From contig NZ_CP085935.1 of assembly GCF_020735465.1 (NCBI RefSeq), forward strand, positions 1,116,001 through 1,180,000: a stretch of DNA of 64,000 bases. The letters are read 5' to 3'. A program made the position numbers and the translations under genes. The notes below the pieces were generated by a model, which was not told the origin of the DNA, did no database searches, and saw nothing but the letters and a program-made list of their open reading frames with translations. Of the stretch, positions 54,898-63,984 are shown piece after piece. Within the stretch, counting starts at the first letter, position 1. Every line of letters starts with the position of its first letter. This DNA comes from Collinsella stercoris DSM 13279 (GTDB lineage: Bacteria; Actinomycetota; Coriobacteriia; Coriobacteriales; Coriobacteriaceae).

Positions 54898-55686
54898 CTA
54901 CATAGAACCGCCGGACATGGGGCACCAGGGGCCCTGCGCGTCCTGGGTGAGAATCACGGGGCCGTCGTTGGTGATGGCGATCGTGTTCTCGTAGTGCGCG
55001 GCGGGCAGACCGTCGTCGGTGCTCACGAGCCAACCGTCCGCACCGGTGTGCACGCGGTTGGATCCGAGCGTGATCATGGGCTCGATGGCGATGACCATGC
55101 CGGCCTGCAGCTTGACGCCGCGGCCCTTCTTGCCGTAGTTGGGCACGTTGGGATCCTCGTGCATCGCGCGGCCCACGCCGTGACCGACGTAATCGCGCAG
55201 CACGCCGTAGCCATTGCCCTCGGCAAGGGTCTGGACCGCATGGCCCACATCGCCGATGTGGTTGCCCGGCACGGCCTGCTCGATCGCGGCCTTGAGGCAA
55301 TCCAAGGTGCATTCGCACAGGCCCTTGACCTCGGTGCTGGGGGTGCCCACGTAGAAGGTCCACGCGTTGTCCCCCACCCAGCCGTCGACGATGGCGCCGG
55401 TGTCGATGGAGATCACGTCGCCGTCGCGCAGGATGACGTCGGGATTGGGAATGCCGTGGACCACGGCGTCGTTCAGCGACGCGCAGATGGAGCCGGGGAA
55501 CCCGCCGTAGCCCTTAAAGGCGGGGGTACCGCCATGCATGCGGATGATCTGCTCGGCGAGCTGGTCAAGCTCGAACGTCGATACGCCAGGGCGAATCATG
55601 GCGCCAACGTGGCGGAGCGCCATCTTGGACAGCGCTCCGGCCTTCTTCATCTGCTCGATCTCGGCCGCAGACTTAATCTTAATCAT
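54898..55686 (-). CDS. map: Methionine aminopeptidase, type I
   Basis: Removes the initiator methionine. The 262-aa product has the metal ligands of the pita-bread fold in VISIDTGAIVDGWVGDNAWT, GHGVGRAMHEDPNVPNYGKK and IAIEPMITLGS. It starts MIKIKSAAEIEQMKKAGALS. The ATG overlaps the adk stop as ATGA. Length is normal for type Ia. Confidence 0.97.
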   Translation of the reverse strand: MIKIKSAAEIEQMKKAGALSKMALRHVGAMIRPGVSTFELDQLAEQIIRMHGGTPAFKGYGGFPGSICASLNDAVVHGIPNPDVILRDGDVISIDTGAIVDGWVGDNAWTFYVGTPSTEVKGLCECTLDCLKAAIEQAVPGNHIGDVGHAVQTLAEGNGYGVLRDYVGHGVGRAMHEDPNVPNYGKKGRGVKLQAGMVIAIEPMITLGSNRVHTGADGWLVSTDDGLPAAHYENTIAITNDGPVILTQDAQGPWCPMSGGSM

Positions 55687-56309
55687 AGACCGAGCTCAGC
55701 CTTCACATCGCCGTACACGACATCGATGTCGCGGTTGCCGTCGACGACCTTGAGGATACCCTGACCGCGGTAGTACTCCACCAGCGGGCTGGTGTTCTTC
55801 TCGTACACGTCAAGACGGTTCTTGATGGTCTCGGGCTTATCGTCGTCGCGCTGGTACATCTCACCAGAGCACTTGGGGCACGTCTGGGTGTCGGGACCCG
55901 CGGTGTAACCGCAGTCGCGGCAGGTGCGACGCGAGGACAGGCGATCGACGATGACCTCCGCCGGCACATCGACCAACAGCGCGCCATCGAGCTCACGGCC
56001 CATGGCGGACAGCTCGGTGTCGAGCGTCACGGCCTGCGTGGTGTTGCGCGGGAAGCCGTCGAGGATGAAGCCCTTCTGGGCGTCATCGGCGGCGAGGCGC
56101 TCCTTGACTAGGTCGATGACAAGCTGATCGGGCACGAGCTCACCGGCATCCATGTACTTCTTGGCAGCGACGCCGAGCTCGGACTGAGCCTTGACCGCCG
56201 CGCGAAGCAGGTCGCCCGTGGAGATGTGCGCCACGCCAAAATCGGCGACAAGGCGCTGGGCCTGCGTGCCCTTACCGGCGCCGGGGGCGCCCAACAGGAC
56301 GATGTTCAT
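55683..56309 (-). CDS. adk: Adenylate kinase
   Basis: Balances ATP, ADP and AMP. The 208-aa product starts MNIVLLGAPGAGKGTQAQRL with the P-loop GAPGAGKGT. FILDGFPRNTTQA is the AMP-site signature. The LID carries the zinc-type four-cysteine form (CRDCGYTAGPDTQTCPKC). Overlaps map by 4 bases. Confidence 0.97.
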   Translation of the reverse strand: MNIVLLGAPGAGKGTQAQRLVADFGVAHISTGDLLRAAVKAQSELGVAAKKYMDAGELVPDQLVIDLVKERLAADDAQKGFILDGFPRNTTQAVTLDTELSAMGRELDGALLVDVPAEVIVDRLSSRRTCRDCGYTAGPDTQTCPKCSGEMYQRDDDKPETIKNRLDVYEKNTSPLVEYYRGQGILKVVDGNRDIDVVYGDVKAELGL

Positions 56310-56328
56310 GCGAGACTCCTTACACGTC

Positions 56329-57615
56329 CTACTTGAAGAAACCGTCGTAATCGTACATCTTGAGCTGGCTCTCGACCTTGTCGATCGTATCGAGCACCAC
56401 ACCGACCATGATGAGCACCGAGGTGCCGCCGAAGGCCTGAATCAGGGCGTTGTTGGTGAATGAGAACACGATCGAGGGGACGATGGCGATGAGGGCCAGG
56501 AACACGGCGCTCGGCAGGGTGATCTTGTTGAGTGCGTTCTTGATGTACTTGGCGGTCTGCTTGCCCGGGCGCACGCCGGGGATAAAGCCGCCCTGCTTCT
56601 TGAGGTTCTCCGCGGTCTCGTCCGGGTTGAACACCATGGACGTGTAGAAATAGGCGAAGAACACGATGAGCACGACGTTCAAGATCCAGTTGATCCAGCC
56701 GCTCGAGAGCGCGCCGGCAAACGCCTGCATCCAACCCACGTTGGGGAAGAAGACGGCGAGCTGAGCCGGGAAGTACAGCAGAGCGCTCGCGAAGATGATC
56801 GGCACGACGCCCGCGGTGTTCACCTTGATGGGCAGGTAGGTGGACTGGCCACCCATGATGCGACGACCCACCACGCGCTTGGCGTACTGCACCGGGATGC
56901 GACGCTGGCCGCGCTCGAGGTACACGATGAACGGGATGACGCACAGGATCACCAAGACGACGACGAGCGTGGTGATAATCGCGACGCTACCACCGTCCAT
57001 GGACTGGATGATGGCCTGCGGCAGGCCGGCCATGATGTTGGCGAAGATGATCAGGCTCATGCCGTTGCCGATGCCACGCTGGGTGATGAGCTCACCGATC
57101 CACATGATGAGCATGGCGCCCGCGGTGAGCGTGCCCACGATCATGATGTCGAAGATGACCTCGGGGGCCTCGGCACCGGTGAACTGGATACCAAAGCTCT
57201 TGAAGAGGAAGAGGTAACCCACGGAGTTCAAAAGCGCCAAGGCGAGCGTGAGGTAGCGCGAGTACTGGGTGATCTTGGTCTGACCAACCTCGCCCTCACG
57301 CGCCAGCTCGTGCAGGCTCGGCACGACGGCCTGGAGCATCTGCATCACGATGGAGCTGGTGATATAGGGCATGATGCCCAGGGAGAAGACGGACACATAG
57401 GAAAGCGCACCGCCCGAGAAAAGATTCAACAGGGCCATCGCGCCGCTGGCGAACGTGTCACCGGCGGATGTAAAAAGGGCCGACATCCCCTGGAAGGGGA
57501 TGCCGGGCACCGGAACGTGCGCACCGATACGGTACACGACGAGCATCGCGATGGTAAAAAGAATCTTTCCGCGGAGTTCTTTGATGCGGAAGGTGTTCTT
57601 TAGACCAGTTAGCAA
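56329..57615 (-). CDS. secY: Preprotein translocase subunit SecY
   Basis: The 428-aa ten-helix channel of the Sec pathway. It starts MLTGLKNTFRIKELRGKILF from a TTG at 57615 that overlaps the rplO stop by 7 bases (TTGCTAA). The plug region and conserved cytoplasmic loops are visible, such as ERGQRRIPVQYAKRVVGRRI and GFIPGVRPGKQTAKYI. It works with SecA, encoded elsewhere in the window. Confidence 0.97.
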   Translation of the reverse strand: MLTGLKNTFRIKELRGKILFTIAMLVVYRIGAHVPVPGIPFQGMSALFTSAGDTFASGAMALLNLFSGGALSYVSVFSLGIMPYITSSIVMQMLQAVVPSLHELAREGEVGQTKITQYSRYLTLALALLNSVGYLFLFKSFGIQFTGAEAPEVIFDIMIVGTLTAGAMLIMWIGELITQRGIGNGMSLIIFANIMAGLPQAIIQSMDGGSVAIITTLVVVLVILCVIPFIVYLERGQRRIPVQYAKRVVGRRIMGGQSTYLPIKVNTAGVVPIIFASALLYFPAQLAVFFPNVGWMQAFAGALSSGWINWILNVVLIVFFAYFYTSMVFNPDETAENLKKQGGFIPGVRPGKQTAKYIKNALNKITLPSAVFLALIAIVPSIVFSFTNNALIQAFGGTSVLIMVGVVLDTIDKVESQLKMYDYDGFFK

Positions 57616-58058
57616 GGGAGCTCAACCTTTCCGCCAGCGGCCTCGATCTTGGCCTTCGCGGAAGCGGAGACCTTGTCGACCTTGACCGTGAGCTTCTTGG
57701 TGATCTCACCGTCACCGAGCACCTTGACCGGCTCGAACTCGGACTTGGTGATGCCGGCGGCCTTGAGGGAGGCACCGTCGACAACGGCGCCGTCCTCGAA
57801 CTTCACCTCGAGGGTGGAGACGTTCACCGCGGTGTACTCGATGCGACGGGGGTTCTTGAAGCCCGGGAGCTTGGGGAGGCGCATCGCGAGCGGGGTCTGG
57901 CCGCCCTCGAAGCCGGCGCCCTTGGTGCCGCCGGAGCGGGAGCCCTGACCGTTGAGGCCACGGCCGGCGTAGGTGCCGCCCTTGCCGGAGTTGCCGCGAC
58001 CGACGCGCTTACGGCTGTGGGTGGAACCCGCGGCCGGAGTCAGATCATGAAGCTGCAT
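57609..58058 (-). CDS. rplO: 50S ribosomal protein L15
   Basis: A 149-aa protein; MQLHDLTPAAGSTHSRKRVG and the glycine-rich GRGNSGKGGTYAGRGLNGQG are canonical. It overlaps secY by 7 bases, the coupling common in spc operons. Confidence 0.97.
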   Translation of the reverse strand: MQLHDLTPAAGSTHSRKRVGRGNSGKGGTYAGRGLNGQGSRSGGTKGAGFEGGQTPLAMRLPKLPGFKNPRRIEYTAVNVSTLEVKFEDGAVVDGASLKAAGITKSEFEPVKVLGDGEITKKLTVKVDKVSASAKAKIEAAGGKVELPC

Positions 58059-58060
58059 TG

Positions 58061-58240
58061 TTACTCCTCTACAATCTCAACGAGGTGCTTGACCTTGAAG
58101 ATCATGCCGCGGACGCTCTCGTTGTCAGCGATCTCGCGCGTGTCGTTGATGCGGTGCAGGCCGAGGGCGCGCACGGTGCGGCGCTGGTCCTCCTTGCAGC
58201 CGTTGATGCTGCGAACCTGCTTGATCTTGATGGTAGCCAT
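58061..58240 (-). CDS. rpmD: 50S ribosomal protein L30
   Basis: A 59-aa protein read from the minus strand: MATIKIKQVRSINGCKEDQR, then RTVRALGLHRINDTREIADN, ending LVEIVEE. It ends 2 bp before rplO starts. It is one of the small proteins of the bacterial L30 type. Confidence 0.96.
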   Translation of the reverse strand: MATIKIKQVRSINGCKEDQRRTVRALGLHRINDTREIADNESVRGMIFKVKHLVEIVEE

Positions 58241-58242
58241 GC

Positions 58243-58773
58243 CTAGTTCTCCTTCTTGCCGATGAACATCTCGGAGACGGTGAGACCGCGGCGGGCGGCG
58301 ACATCCTCGGGGCTGGAGAGCTGCTTGAGGCCCTCGGCAGCAGCCTTGATGATGTTCAGGCCGTTGTCGGAACCGAGAGACTTGGACAGGATGTTCTTGA
58401 TGCCGGCGAGCTCGAAGAGCGGACGCACGGCGCCACCGGCGATAACACCGGTACCCTCGACGGCGGGGCGCATGATGATGCTGGCGGCACCGAACTCGCC
58501 CTGGACGTCGTGGGGAATGGTGCCCTCAGCGGTGACGGGCACGTGGAACATGTTCTTCTTGGCGTCGATGGAAGCCTTGGAGATGGCCAGCGGCACCTCG
58601 GCGGACTTGCCCATGCCAAGACCGACGTTGCCCTTGCCATCGCCCACGACCACGAGGGCCACGAGGCTCATGCGACGACCGCCCTTGACGGTCTTGGCGA
58701 CGCGGTTGATGAAAACGACGCGCTCCTCGAACTCGGAGGCCTCGCGCTGCTGCTTCTGCTGATTACGAGCCAT
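58243..58773 (-). CDS. rpsE: 30S ribosomal protein S5
   Basis: A 176-aa protein with the S5 double-stranded RNA-binding domain ([20 protein letters not shown]) and the C-terminal domain ([20 protein letters not shown]). It has a role in decoding accuracy. It starts 11 bp after rplR. Confidence 0.97.
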   Translation of the reverse strand: MARNQQKQQREASEFEERVVFINRVAKTVKGGRRMSLVALVVVGDGKGNVGLGMGKSAEVPLAISKASIDAKKNMFHVPVTAEGTIPHDVQGEFGAASIIMRPAVEGTGVIAGGAVRPLFELAGIKNILSKSLGSDNGLNIIKAAAEGLKQLSSPEDVAARRGLTVSEMFIGKKEN

Positions 58774-58784
58774 GCTCTAACCTC

Positions 58785-59147
58785 CTAGAATTCGAGACCG
58801 GCGGCGCGGGCACCGTCGGCGAGGGCCTTGACGCGACCGTGGTAGATATGGCCACCGCGGTCGAAGGAAACCGTCTTGATGCCGGCTGCGAGGGCGCGCT
58901 CGCCCACGAGCTTTCCGACCTTCTCGGCAGCCTCCTTGTTACCGGTCTTGGTGCCCTCGAACTCGGCCTCGAGCGTGGAGGCGGAGACCAGGGTGTGACC
59001 CTTGGTATCGTCGACGATCATGGCATAGATGTTGGCGTTGGAACGCACGACGCGCAGACGCGGACGGGCGGGAGTGCCGAAGATCTTGCCGCGGACACGG
59101 CGCTGACGACGCTTGAGGCCGGCGCGCTTTGCCTGTTGCTTGTTCAT
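58785..59147 (-). CDS. rplR: 50S ribosomal protein L18
   Basis: A 120-aa 5S rRNA-binding protein, starting [20 protein letters not shown] and ending [25 protein letters not shown] precedes the ATG at 59147; the open frame ten codons upstream has no homology. Confidence 0.97.
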   Translation of the reverse strand: MNKQQAKRAGLKRRQRRVRGKIFGTPARPRLRVVRSNANIYAMIVDDTKGHTLVSASTLEAEFEGTKTGNKEAAEKVGKLVGERALAAGIKTVSFDRGGHIYHGRVKALADGARAAGLEF

Positions 59148-59215
59148 GTGAAACTCCTTAAGAAGTCCTGCCAGCACCTGACGGGGTGCTGGTCTTACGA
59201 CGTGGAAGCGCTCTA

Positions 59216-59752
59216 CTACTTAGCGGCCTTGCCGAGCTTGCGGCGGATGTGCTCGCCCAAGTAGTGAATGCCCTTGCCCTTGTAAGGCTCCGGCGGACGC
59301 TTGGCACGGATCTCGGCGGCAACCTGGCCGACCTGCTGCTTGTCGATGCCCTTGACGTGGATGTGGGTGTTGTCGGGGCACTCGAAGGTGATGCCCTCGG
59401 GAGCGGTGTAGATCACCGGGTGAGAGTAACCGAGGGACAGGTCGAGGTCCTTGCCCTTGAGCTGGACACGGTAGCCGACGCCGGCGAGCTCGAGGACCTT
59501 GGTGTAGCCCTCGGAAACGCCCGTGACCATGTTCTGGATGAGGGCGCGGGTGAGGCCGTGGCGGGCACGGGTCTCACGCTCGTCGTCGGGACGGGAGACG
59601 GTCAAAACGCCGTCGGCGACCTCGATGGTGAGCTTCTCATAGAAATCGGCCTCAAGAGTACCCTTGGGGCCCTTCACGGTCACGTGCGTGCCGTCAACTG
59701 CCACTTCGACTCCGGCGGGAATCTGGACAGGCTTCTTACCGATACGAGACAC
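59216..59752 (-). CDS. rplF: 50S ribosomal protein L6
   Basis: A 178-aa protein starting at GTG ([20 protein letters not shown]) after AAAGGAG. The two repeated L6 folds are visible, with the signature [20 protein letters not shown] at the C-terminus. Confidence 0.97.
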   Translation of the reverse strand: MSRIGKKPVQIPAGVEVAVDGTHVTVKGPKGTLEADFYEKLTIEVADGVLTVSRPDDERETRARHGLTRALIQNMVTGVSEGYTKVLELAGVGYRVQLKGKDLDLSLGYSHPVIYTAPEGITFECPDNTHIHVKGIDKQQVGQVAAEIRAKRPPEPYKGKGIHYLGEHIRRKLGKAAK

Positions 59753-59786
59753 GGTGTTCTCCTTTCCTTCTACTCGCCTAAGCGAA

Positions 59787-60185
59787 TTACCAGATGAGGG
59801 CGACGACCTCGCCGCCGATGCCCTTCTTGCGAGCATCGCGGTCGGCCATGACACCCTGGCTGGTGGAAACAATGGCGGTACCCAGGCCACCGCGGACGCG
59901 GGGCAGGTCCTTCACGCCGGCGTACTTGCGCAGACCGGGCTTGGAGTAGCGCTTGATGCCGTTGATGACCTTGGACTTCTTGGGACCGTACTTGAGGGTG
60001 ATGTGCAGGGTCTTGGCGGGGGCGGTGTCCTCAACGGTGTAGCCCTCGATGTAGCCCTCCTCGTAGATGACTCGAGCGATCTCGACGAGCTTCTTGGAGC
60101 TCGGCATCGAGACCTCGGCCTTGTTCGCAGCATTGCCGTTGCGGATGCGCGTGAGCATATCTGCGATCGGGTCGGTGAGATTCAT
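59787..60185 (-). CDS. rpsH: 30S ribosomal protein S8
   Basis: A 132-aa protein: MNLTDPIADMLTRIRNGNAA, ending GVMADRDARKKGIGGEVVAL. In E. coli S8 represses the spc operon; here its position after rpsN is the usual one. Confidence 0.97.
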   Translation of the reverse strand: MNLTDPIADMLTRIRNGNAANKAEVSMPSSKKLVEIARVIYEEGYIEGYTVEDTAPAKTLHITLKYGPKKSKVINGIKRYSKPGLRKYAGVKDLPRVRGGLGTAIVSTSQGVMADRDARKKGIGGEVVALIW

Positions 60186-60314
60186 GTGGATTCTCCTTCG
60201 TTCTTGATGAGTCCATGTCCTCGGTACTCTCCCACCCTTAGCGGAAAAGCCTATAGGACACGTCTTCCGTGCGCGTGTTCCGCATCAATGAGCGGCTCGC
60301 GCGCTGGCAGTGAC

Positions 60315-60500
60315 TTACCAGCTGGCCTTCTTGATGCCGGGAAGCTCGCCCTTGAGCGCCAGCTCGCGGAAGCAGACACGGCACAGGCCGAACTTGCGGT
60401 ACACAGAGTGCGGACGGCCGCAGCGCTGGCAGCGCGTGTACTCGCGGGTCGAGAACTTCTGCTTGCGATTGCACTTGACGATCATCGATGTCTTAGCCAC
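60315..60500 (-). CDS. rpsN: 30S ribosomal protein S14, zinc-binding type Z
   Basis: A 61-aa protein starting at GTG with [20 protein letters not shown] and [20 protein letters not shown]; the two CxxC pairs form the zinc site. This short form is typical of many Gram-positive bacteria. A 130-bp gap separates it from rpsH. Confidence 0.96.
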   Translation of the reverse strand: MAKTSMIVKCNRKQKFSTREYTRCQRCGRPHSVYRKFGLCRVCFRELALKGELPGIKKASW

Positions 60501-60537
60501 TTATTTCCTCCTCACATATTGATATATGCGCCTTGGG

Positions 60538-60570
60538 ACGGGCGGCACGTGCTCTTCGCGCACCGCCCGT
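60538..60570. other. Hairpin between rplE and rpsN
   Basis: ACGGGCGG (60538-60545) pairs with CCGCCCGT (60563-60570). It lies inside the operon without a T-run, so an RNA-processing or attenuation signal is possible. Confidence 0.45.
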
Positions 60571-60591
60571 GGGCCCCAGGGCTTTAAGAAC

Positions 60592-61146
60592 CTATTTCTT
60601 GAACGGGAAGCCGAAGGCGTCGAGAAGGGCCTTGGCCTCTTCGTCGGTCTTGGCGGTGGTGACGATGGTGATGTCCATACCACGGGTGTGATCGACGGAG
60701 TCGAAGTCAACCTCGGGGAAGATGAGCTGCTCGGTCACGCCCATGGAGAAGTTGCCGCGGCCGTCGAAGGACTTGGCGGAGATACCGCGGAAGTCGCGGA
60801 TACGGGGGATCGCAACGGAGGTCAGGCGATCGAAGAACTCCCACATGCGGTCGCCGCGCAGGGTGACCTTGGCGCCGATGGGCATGCCAGCGCGCAGCTT
60901 GAAGGAGGCGATGGACTTGCGGGCGCGGGTGACCATGGGCTGCTGACCGGTGATGACGCGCAGGTCGCGGACGGCGCCGTCGATGGCCTTGGAATCGGTG
61001 GCGGCCTCGCCGACACCCATGTTCACGACGATCTTCTCGAACTTGGGGATCATCATGACGTTCTCATACTGGAACTTGTCCTGCATGAGCTGCTTGACCT
61101 CGTTGTTGTACTTGGTCTTGAGACGCGGCACGTACTTTTCAGCCAT
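60592..61146 (-). CDS. rplE: 50S ribosomal protein L5
   Basis: A 184-aa 5S rRNA-binding protein, [20 protein letters not shown], with [20 protein letters not shown] and [20 protein letters not shown]. Length is normal. Unusually it is the first gene of the block: rplX and rplN, which precede rplE in most bacteria, are not upstream here. Confidence 0.97.
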   Translation of the reverse strand: MAEKYVPRLKTKYNNEVKQLMQDKFQYENVMMIPKFEKIVVNMGVGEAATDSKAIDGAVRDLRVITGQQPMVTRARKSIASFKLRAGMPIGAKVTLRGDRMWEFFDRLTSVAIPRIRDFRGISAKSFDGRGNFSMGVTEQLIFPEVDFDSVDHTRGMDITIVTTAKTDEEAKALLDAFGFPFKK

Positions 61147-61544
61147 TGTTCACTCCTTAATGGGGTTTTAAGCACGGGGTTGGCCTCTTGGACGAACCAT
61201 GCACCCGACCTTGCCTCATCAATCGTCGGGCGCCGCACGCAAGGCGCGCACCCTCCTCTTTCAAGGCAATCTCGGGCACTTGGCTCGCCCAACCTTTTGG
61301 ATGGGTTAGCCTCGTGCCTCCTGCTGCCGTGCACGCCGCATCTGGCTGGTTGCGACATGACGAAACGCGGCAGGAGCCGACAAAACATTCGTTACTATAC
61401 GCCGATGCGCACGTATGCGCCAGTAAAACTTCATCTGTGCAGGCGATTCCATAACTTTTGCCCGCTTCCGCGCGCAGCACCCGCGGCCCTTGACGGCCAC
61501 CACGCCACGCGCCACGCGCACCCGGGCACTGCAACGTACAGCGG
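61147..61544. other. Spacer upstream of rplE
   Basis: About 400 bp without a gene; no rplX fragment is found on the minus strand. A TATAGT hexamer on the minus strand at 61394-61399 could be the -10 of an rplE promoter, next to a GCGCATACGTGCGC palindrome. No good -35. Confidence 0.4.
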
Positions 61545-62777
61545 CTAGCGCATAGCCACCAAAAACGCCTCATCGGCCAAGATGAATTCCTCGCCTGCGG
61601 CAAGCGGGACGGGCACATGCGCCGCAAGGCGCTGCCCGCGCACCTGCGTGCCATTTGCCGAACCCAGATCCTCGATCAGGCCCGCCGCCATATCAAGCCG
61701 CACATGACGCCGGCTCAGCGCGCCGTTTCCCGCCACCGCGATGTCGCACGTCGCGGAGCGCCCGATCACAACCGGGGCGCAGGGCAGTTCGTAGCACGCA
61801 TGATCACGCAGGCGCTCGAGCACGAAAACGGACGTGCGCGGCGGCTCATCGGCAGGTGGCTCAGATGCGACAGCATCCCCAGGCGGCTCAGGTGGCCGCA
61901 GCAGCGTGGTCCCCTCAACATGCGCAAGCGGACCGGAATCCACCATGCCGCCCACCTCGGTGGCGACCCCATGGGCAACGTGGCGTCGTGGCGCCGCGCC
62001 CGTCATCATGGCAACGGGATCGAGCGCCATGGGTCTGTGCGCCGCATCCGCATCGCGCGCCGAGGCGTAAGCTCCCAGCAAGCCGCTCGTGCGTGGGCGC
62101 TGCGCGCGCTCGGCCTCCGTCATCACATGCGTGTCCACGGCGGTCGTGGACGTACGGCCCAGCGAACTCGATCCCGCGAGCATGCCAGACCCCAGCCGCG
62201 ACCCACACGCGCCCAGCTGCTCGCTCGCGGCGCCGGCGCCGAAGCACTCCGTCAAAAACGCGTTGAAATCGGCCGCAGGCAGCACGCTGCGACTCCGGGC
62301 AAACGCCGCTACCTTGTCGCGCACGGCCTTGTCTTGCGGTAGCACCATTCGAACGGCGCGCCCACTGATATATTCCAGCAGCTCCAGTGCCGAACTCGTC
62401 CCATCCACCCGTTCGAAGGGCACGAACGCAACGTGCAGGGCGGCGCGCTCGTCCACGAATACGCATGAGGGGTCAAAGCAGATGTTGCCTTGGGGCAGCC
62501 CCTCGCGCACGCACAGCTCCATCACATCGCGCAGCGATTCCAGCAGCGTGCGGTACTGCACGAGCGAAAGCGGCAGTGCCATGAGTGCATCGAGACGCTT
62601 GAGGGCGCCCACGCTGTAGTAAAAGGTGCGATCCCCTTCCTGGTGCACCTCCAACAGGCAGGCGCTTTGCGCCTGCTCCGCCTGCGCCAGCAGGCGGTAG
62701 TTCACCGCATCCCGCCTGCCCACTTTGAGCACGAGCGCGTTGAGCGCGGCGCTGTACTTGATGTTGATACCCGCCAT
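61545..62777 (-). CDS. FHA-domain protein with DUF6382-like N-terminus (type VII secretion associated)
   Basis: A 410-aa cytoplasmic protein. The N-terminal 180 residues (MAGINIKYSAALNALVLKVG, SLVQYRTLLESLRDVMELCV, GNICFDPSCVFVDERAALHV) look like the EssB-related DUF6382 domain. A disordered middle follows. The C-terminal FHA domain (about residues 316-410) has the phosphothreonine-binding residues in VIGRSATCDIAVAGNGALSR, then SRRHVRL and SANGTQV. It starts 13 bp after the EsaB-like gene. It probably reads threonine phosphorylation in a type VII-like secretion system. Confidence 0.75.
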   Translation of the reverse strand: MAGINIKYSAALNALVLKVGRRDAVNYRLLAQAEQAQSACLLEVHQEGDRTFYYSVGALKRLDALMALPLSLVQYRTLLESLRDVMELCVREGLPQGNICFDPSCVFVDERAALHVAFVPFERVDGTSSALELLEYISGRAVRMVLPQDKAVRDKVAAFARSRSVLPAADFNAFLTECFGAGAASEQLGACGSRLGSGMLAGSSSLGRTSTTAVDTHVMTEAERAQRPRTSGLLGAYASARDADAAHRPMALDPVAMMTGAAPRRHVAHGVATEVGGMVDSGPLAHVEGTTLLRPPEPPGDAVASEPPADEPPRTSVFVLERLRDHACYELPCAPVVIGRSATCDIAVAGNGALSRRHVRLDMAAGLIEDLGSANGTQVRGQRLAAHVPVPLAAGEEFILADEAFLVAMR

Positions 62778-62789
62778 GAACCGTCCGCC

Positions 62790-63071
62790 TTACGCCACGG
62801 CAACCAGCGTGCCGTCCGACAGATCCCCGTTTTCCACGAGCACGCGGATCAGATCGCGCGGGTTGAGCATGTTGCCCGGGCACGCGGACAACGGGTCGAT
62901 AATGGCAAGGTCCGCCTGCGGATTAGCCTCGTATTGCTCGCGCTCGCGAGCGGCCAGCAGCTCGGAGATCATACGCGCGGCGTCCTCGACCGTCATATCG
63001 TACGGCACGCGAAACTCGTAGCGTCTCCCCGTCGCCGGCAACAGCACACTCAGCAGCACTTTGTCTTTCAT
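62790..63071 (-). CDS. EsaB/YukD-like ubiquitin-fold protein
   Basis: A 93-aa protein: MKDKVLLSVLLPATGRRYEF, YDMTVEDAARMISELLAARE, and the end LNPRDLIRVLVENGDLSDGT, the pattern of the ubiquitin-like EsaB/YukD subunit of firmicute-type type VII secretion. GGGAGG precedes the ATG at 63071. Its partner downstream is the FHA protein. No EssC ATPase, EssB or WXG100 substrate is in this window; they may lie beyond 64000. Confidence 0.7.
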   Translation of the reverse strand: MKDKVLLSVLLPATGRRYEFRVPYDMTVEDAARMISELLAAREREQYEANPQADLAIIDPLSACPGNMLNPRDLIRVLVENGDLSDGTLVAVA

Positions 63072-63426
63072 CCAAGCCTCCCCGCAGCAGACCTTATGGG
63101 CAGTGTATACCCGTATGCGGCCACGTCCCCTCCAAAAATCAGAAATCGCCTTTTGCTGTTGGATAATGATGCAACGTACCAAAGTGCGGGGGCATCGTAT
63201 GGGGCATCGTCGCATCGTCTACGTGGGTTCGCGCGACCAGCGGGGTCGGTTTTGGACCGTCCGGCAACCCGACATATAAAGGGTTCGGATTCAGACCATC
63301 CAGACCGCAAAAACGCTTCCAGACGGCCCAAACCCGAACCCTCTACGTGCCGGATGGTTCGCACGCGAACCCTTTATCGGCGAGCGACTCACGCGTGAAC
63401 CGTTTTCACCGGATGCCCCCGCCGGC
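63072..63426. other. Spacer with nested inverted repeats
   Basis: ATAAAGGGTTCG (63276-63287) pairs with CGAACCCTTTAT (63366-63377). Inside, GGGTTCGGATT (63281-63291) also has a partner, AACCCGAACCC (63331-63341), so alternative hairpins are possible. Several decayed copies of a GGTTCGCACGCGAACC-like motif surround them. No gene is seen. Confidence 0.55.
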
Positions 63427-63984
63427 CTACCGTGCGGCGTCGATGCGGCCCTGCGCCCAGCGCGCGAGCTCGCGCGCGTCGGCGCCGCCGAGGGCGGAGG
63501 CGGGGACGAAGGCGTCGCGCAGCCCGTCGCGCGACGCGGCCTGCAGGAGCATGTTGTAGCCCAAAAGCATCTTGAGCCCGCCGCCGCGGCCGCGGCGGCA
63601 CTCCAGGAGCAGCCCCTCGCGCCCAGAGCGCGCCGCGCGCCACTCCGACCAGGGCACGTCGACCACGAGGGCGCTCTCCGCGTCCTCGTCCGGCGGCCAG
63701 CACGCCAGCCCGACCCCGTCCTCGCCCAAGACGACGCGCCGGCCGAAGGGGCCGCCGCCCCGGGGCGCGCCGTGCCGCTCGAGGTAGGCGCGGGCCTGCG
63801 GGCGCCGCGCGGACGCGATCCAGGGGGCACGTCCCGCGACGCCGGCCGCCAGACACCCCGCCGACAGCACCGCCAGGGCGGCGAACGCCAGGGCGGCGCG
63901 CGCGTCGCCAGCCGAGAGCGCGGAGGGCGCGAGCAGGAGCGCGGGGGACAACAGGAGCCCCGTGGACAGGCCGGCGACGCGCAT
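63427..63984 (-). CDS. Hypothetical membrane protein, possibly longer upstream
   Basis: A 185-aa product from the ATG at 63984. Two hydrophobic segments open it (LSTGLLLSPALLLAPSALSA and AALAFAALAVLSAGCLAAGV), then a soluble domain with LVVDVPWSEWRAARSGREGL. The DNA is even more GC-rich than its surroundings. I do not recognise a family. Its place next to the type VII-like pair might make it part of that locus. The start is uncertain because the window ends 16 bp upstream. Confidence 0.55.
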   Translation of the reverse strand: MRVAGLSTGLLLSPALLLAPSALSAGDARAALAFAALAVLSAGCLAAGVAGRAPWIASARRPQARAYLERHGAPRGGGPFGRRVVLGEDGVGLACWPPDEDAESALVVDVPWSEWRAARSGREGLLLECRRGRGGGLKMLLGYNMLLQAASRDGLRDAFVPASALGGADARELARWAQGRIDAAR

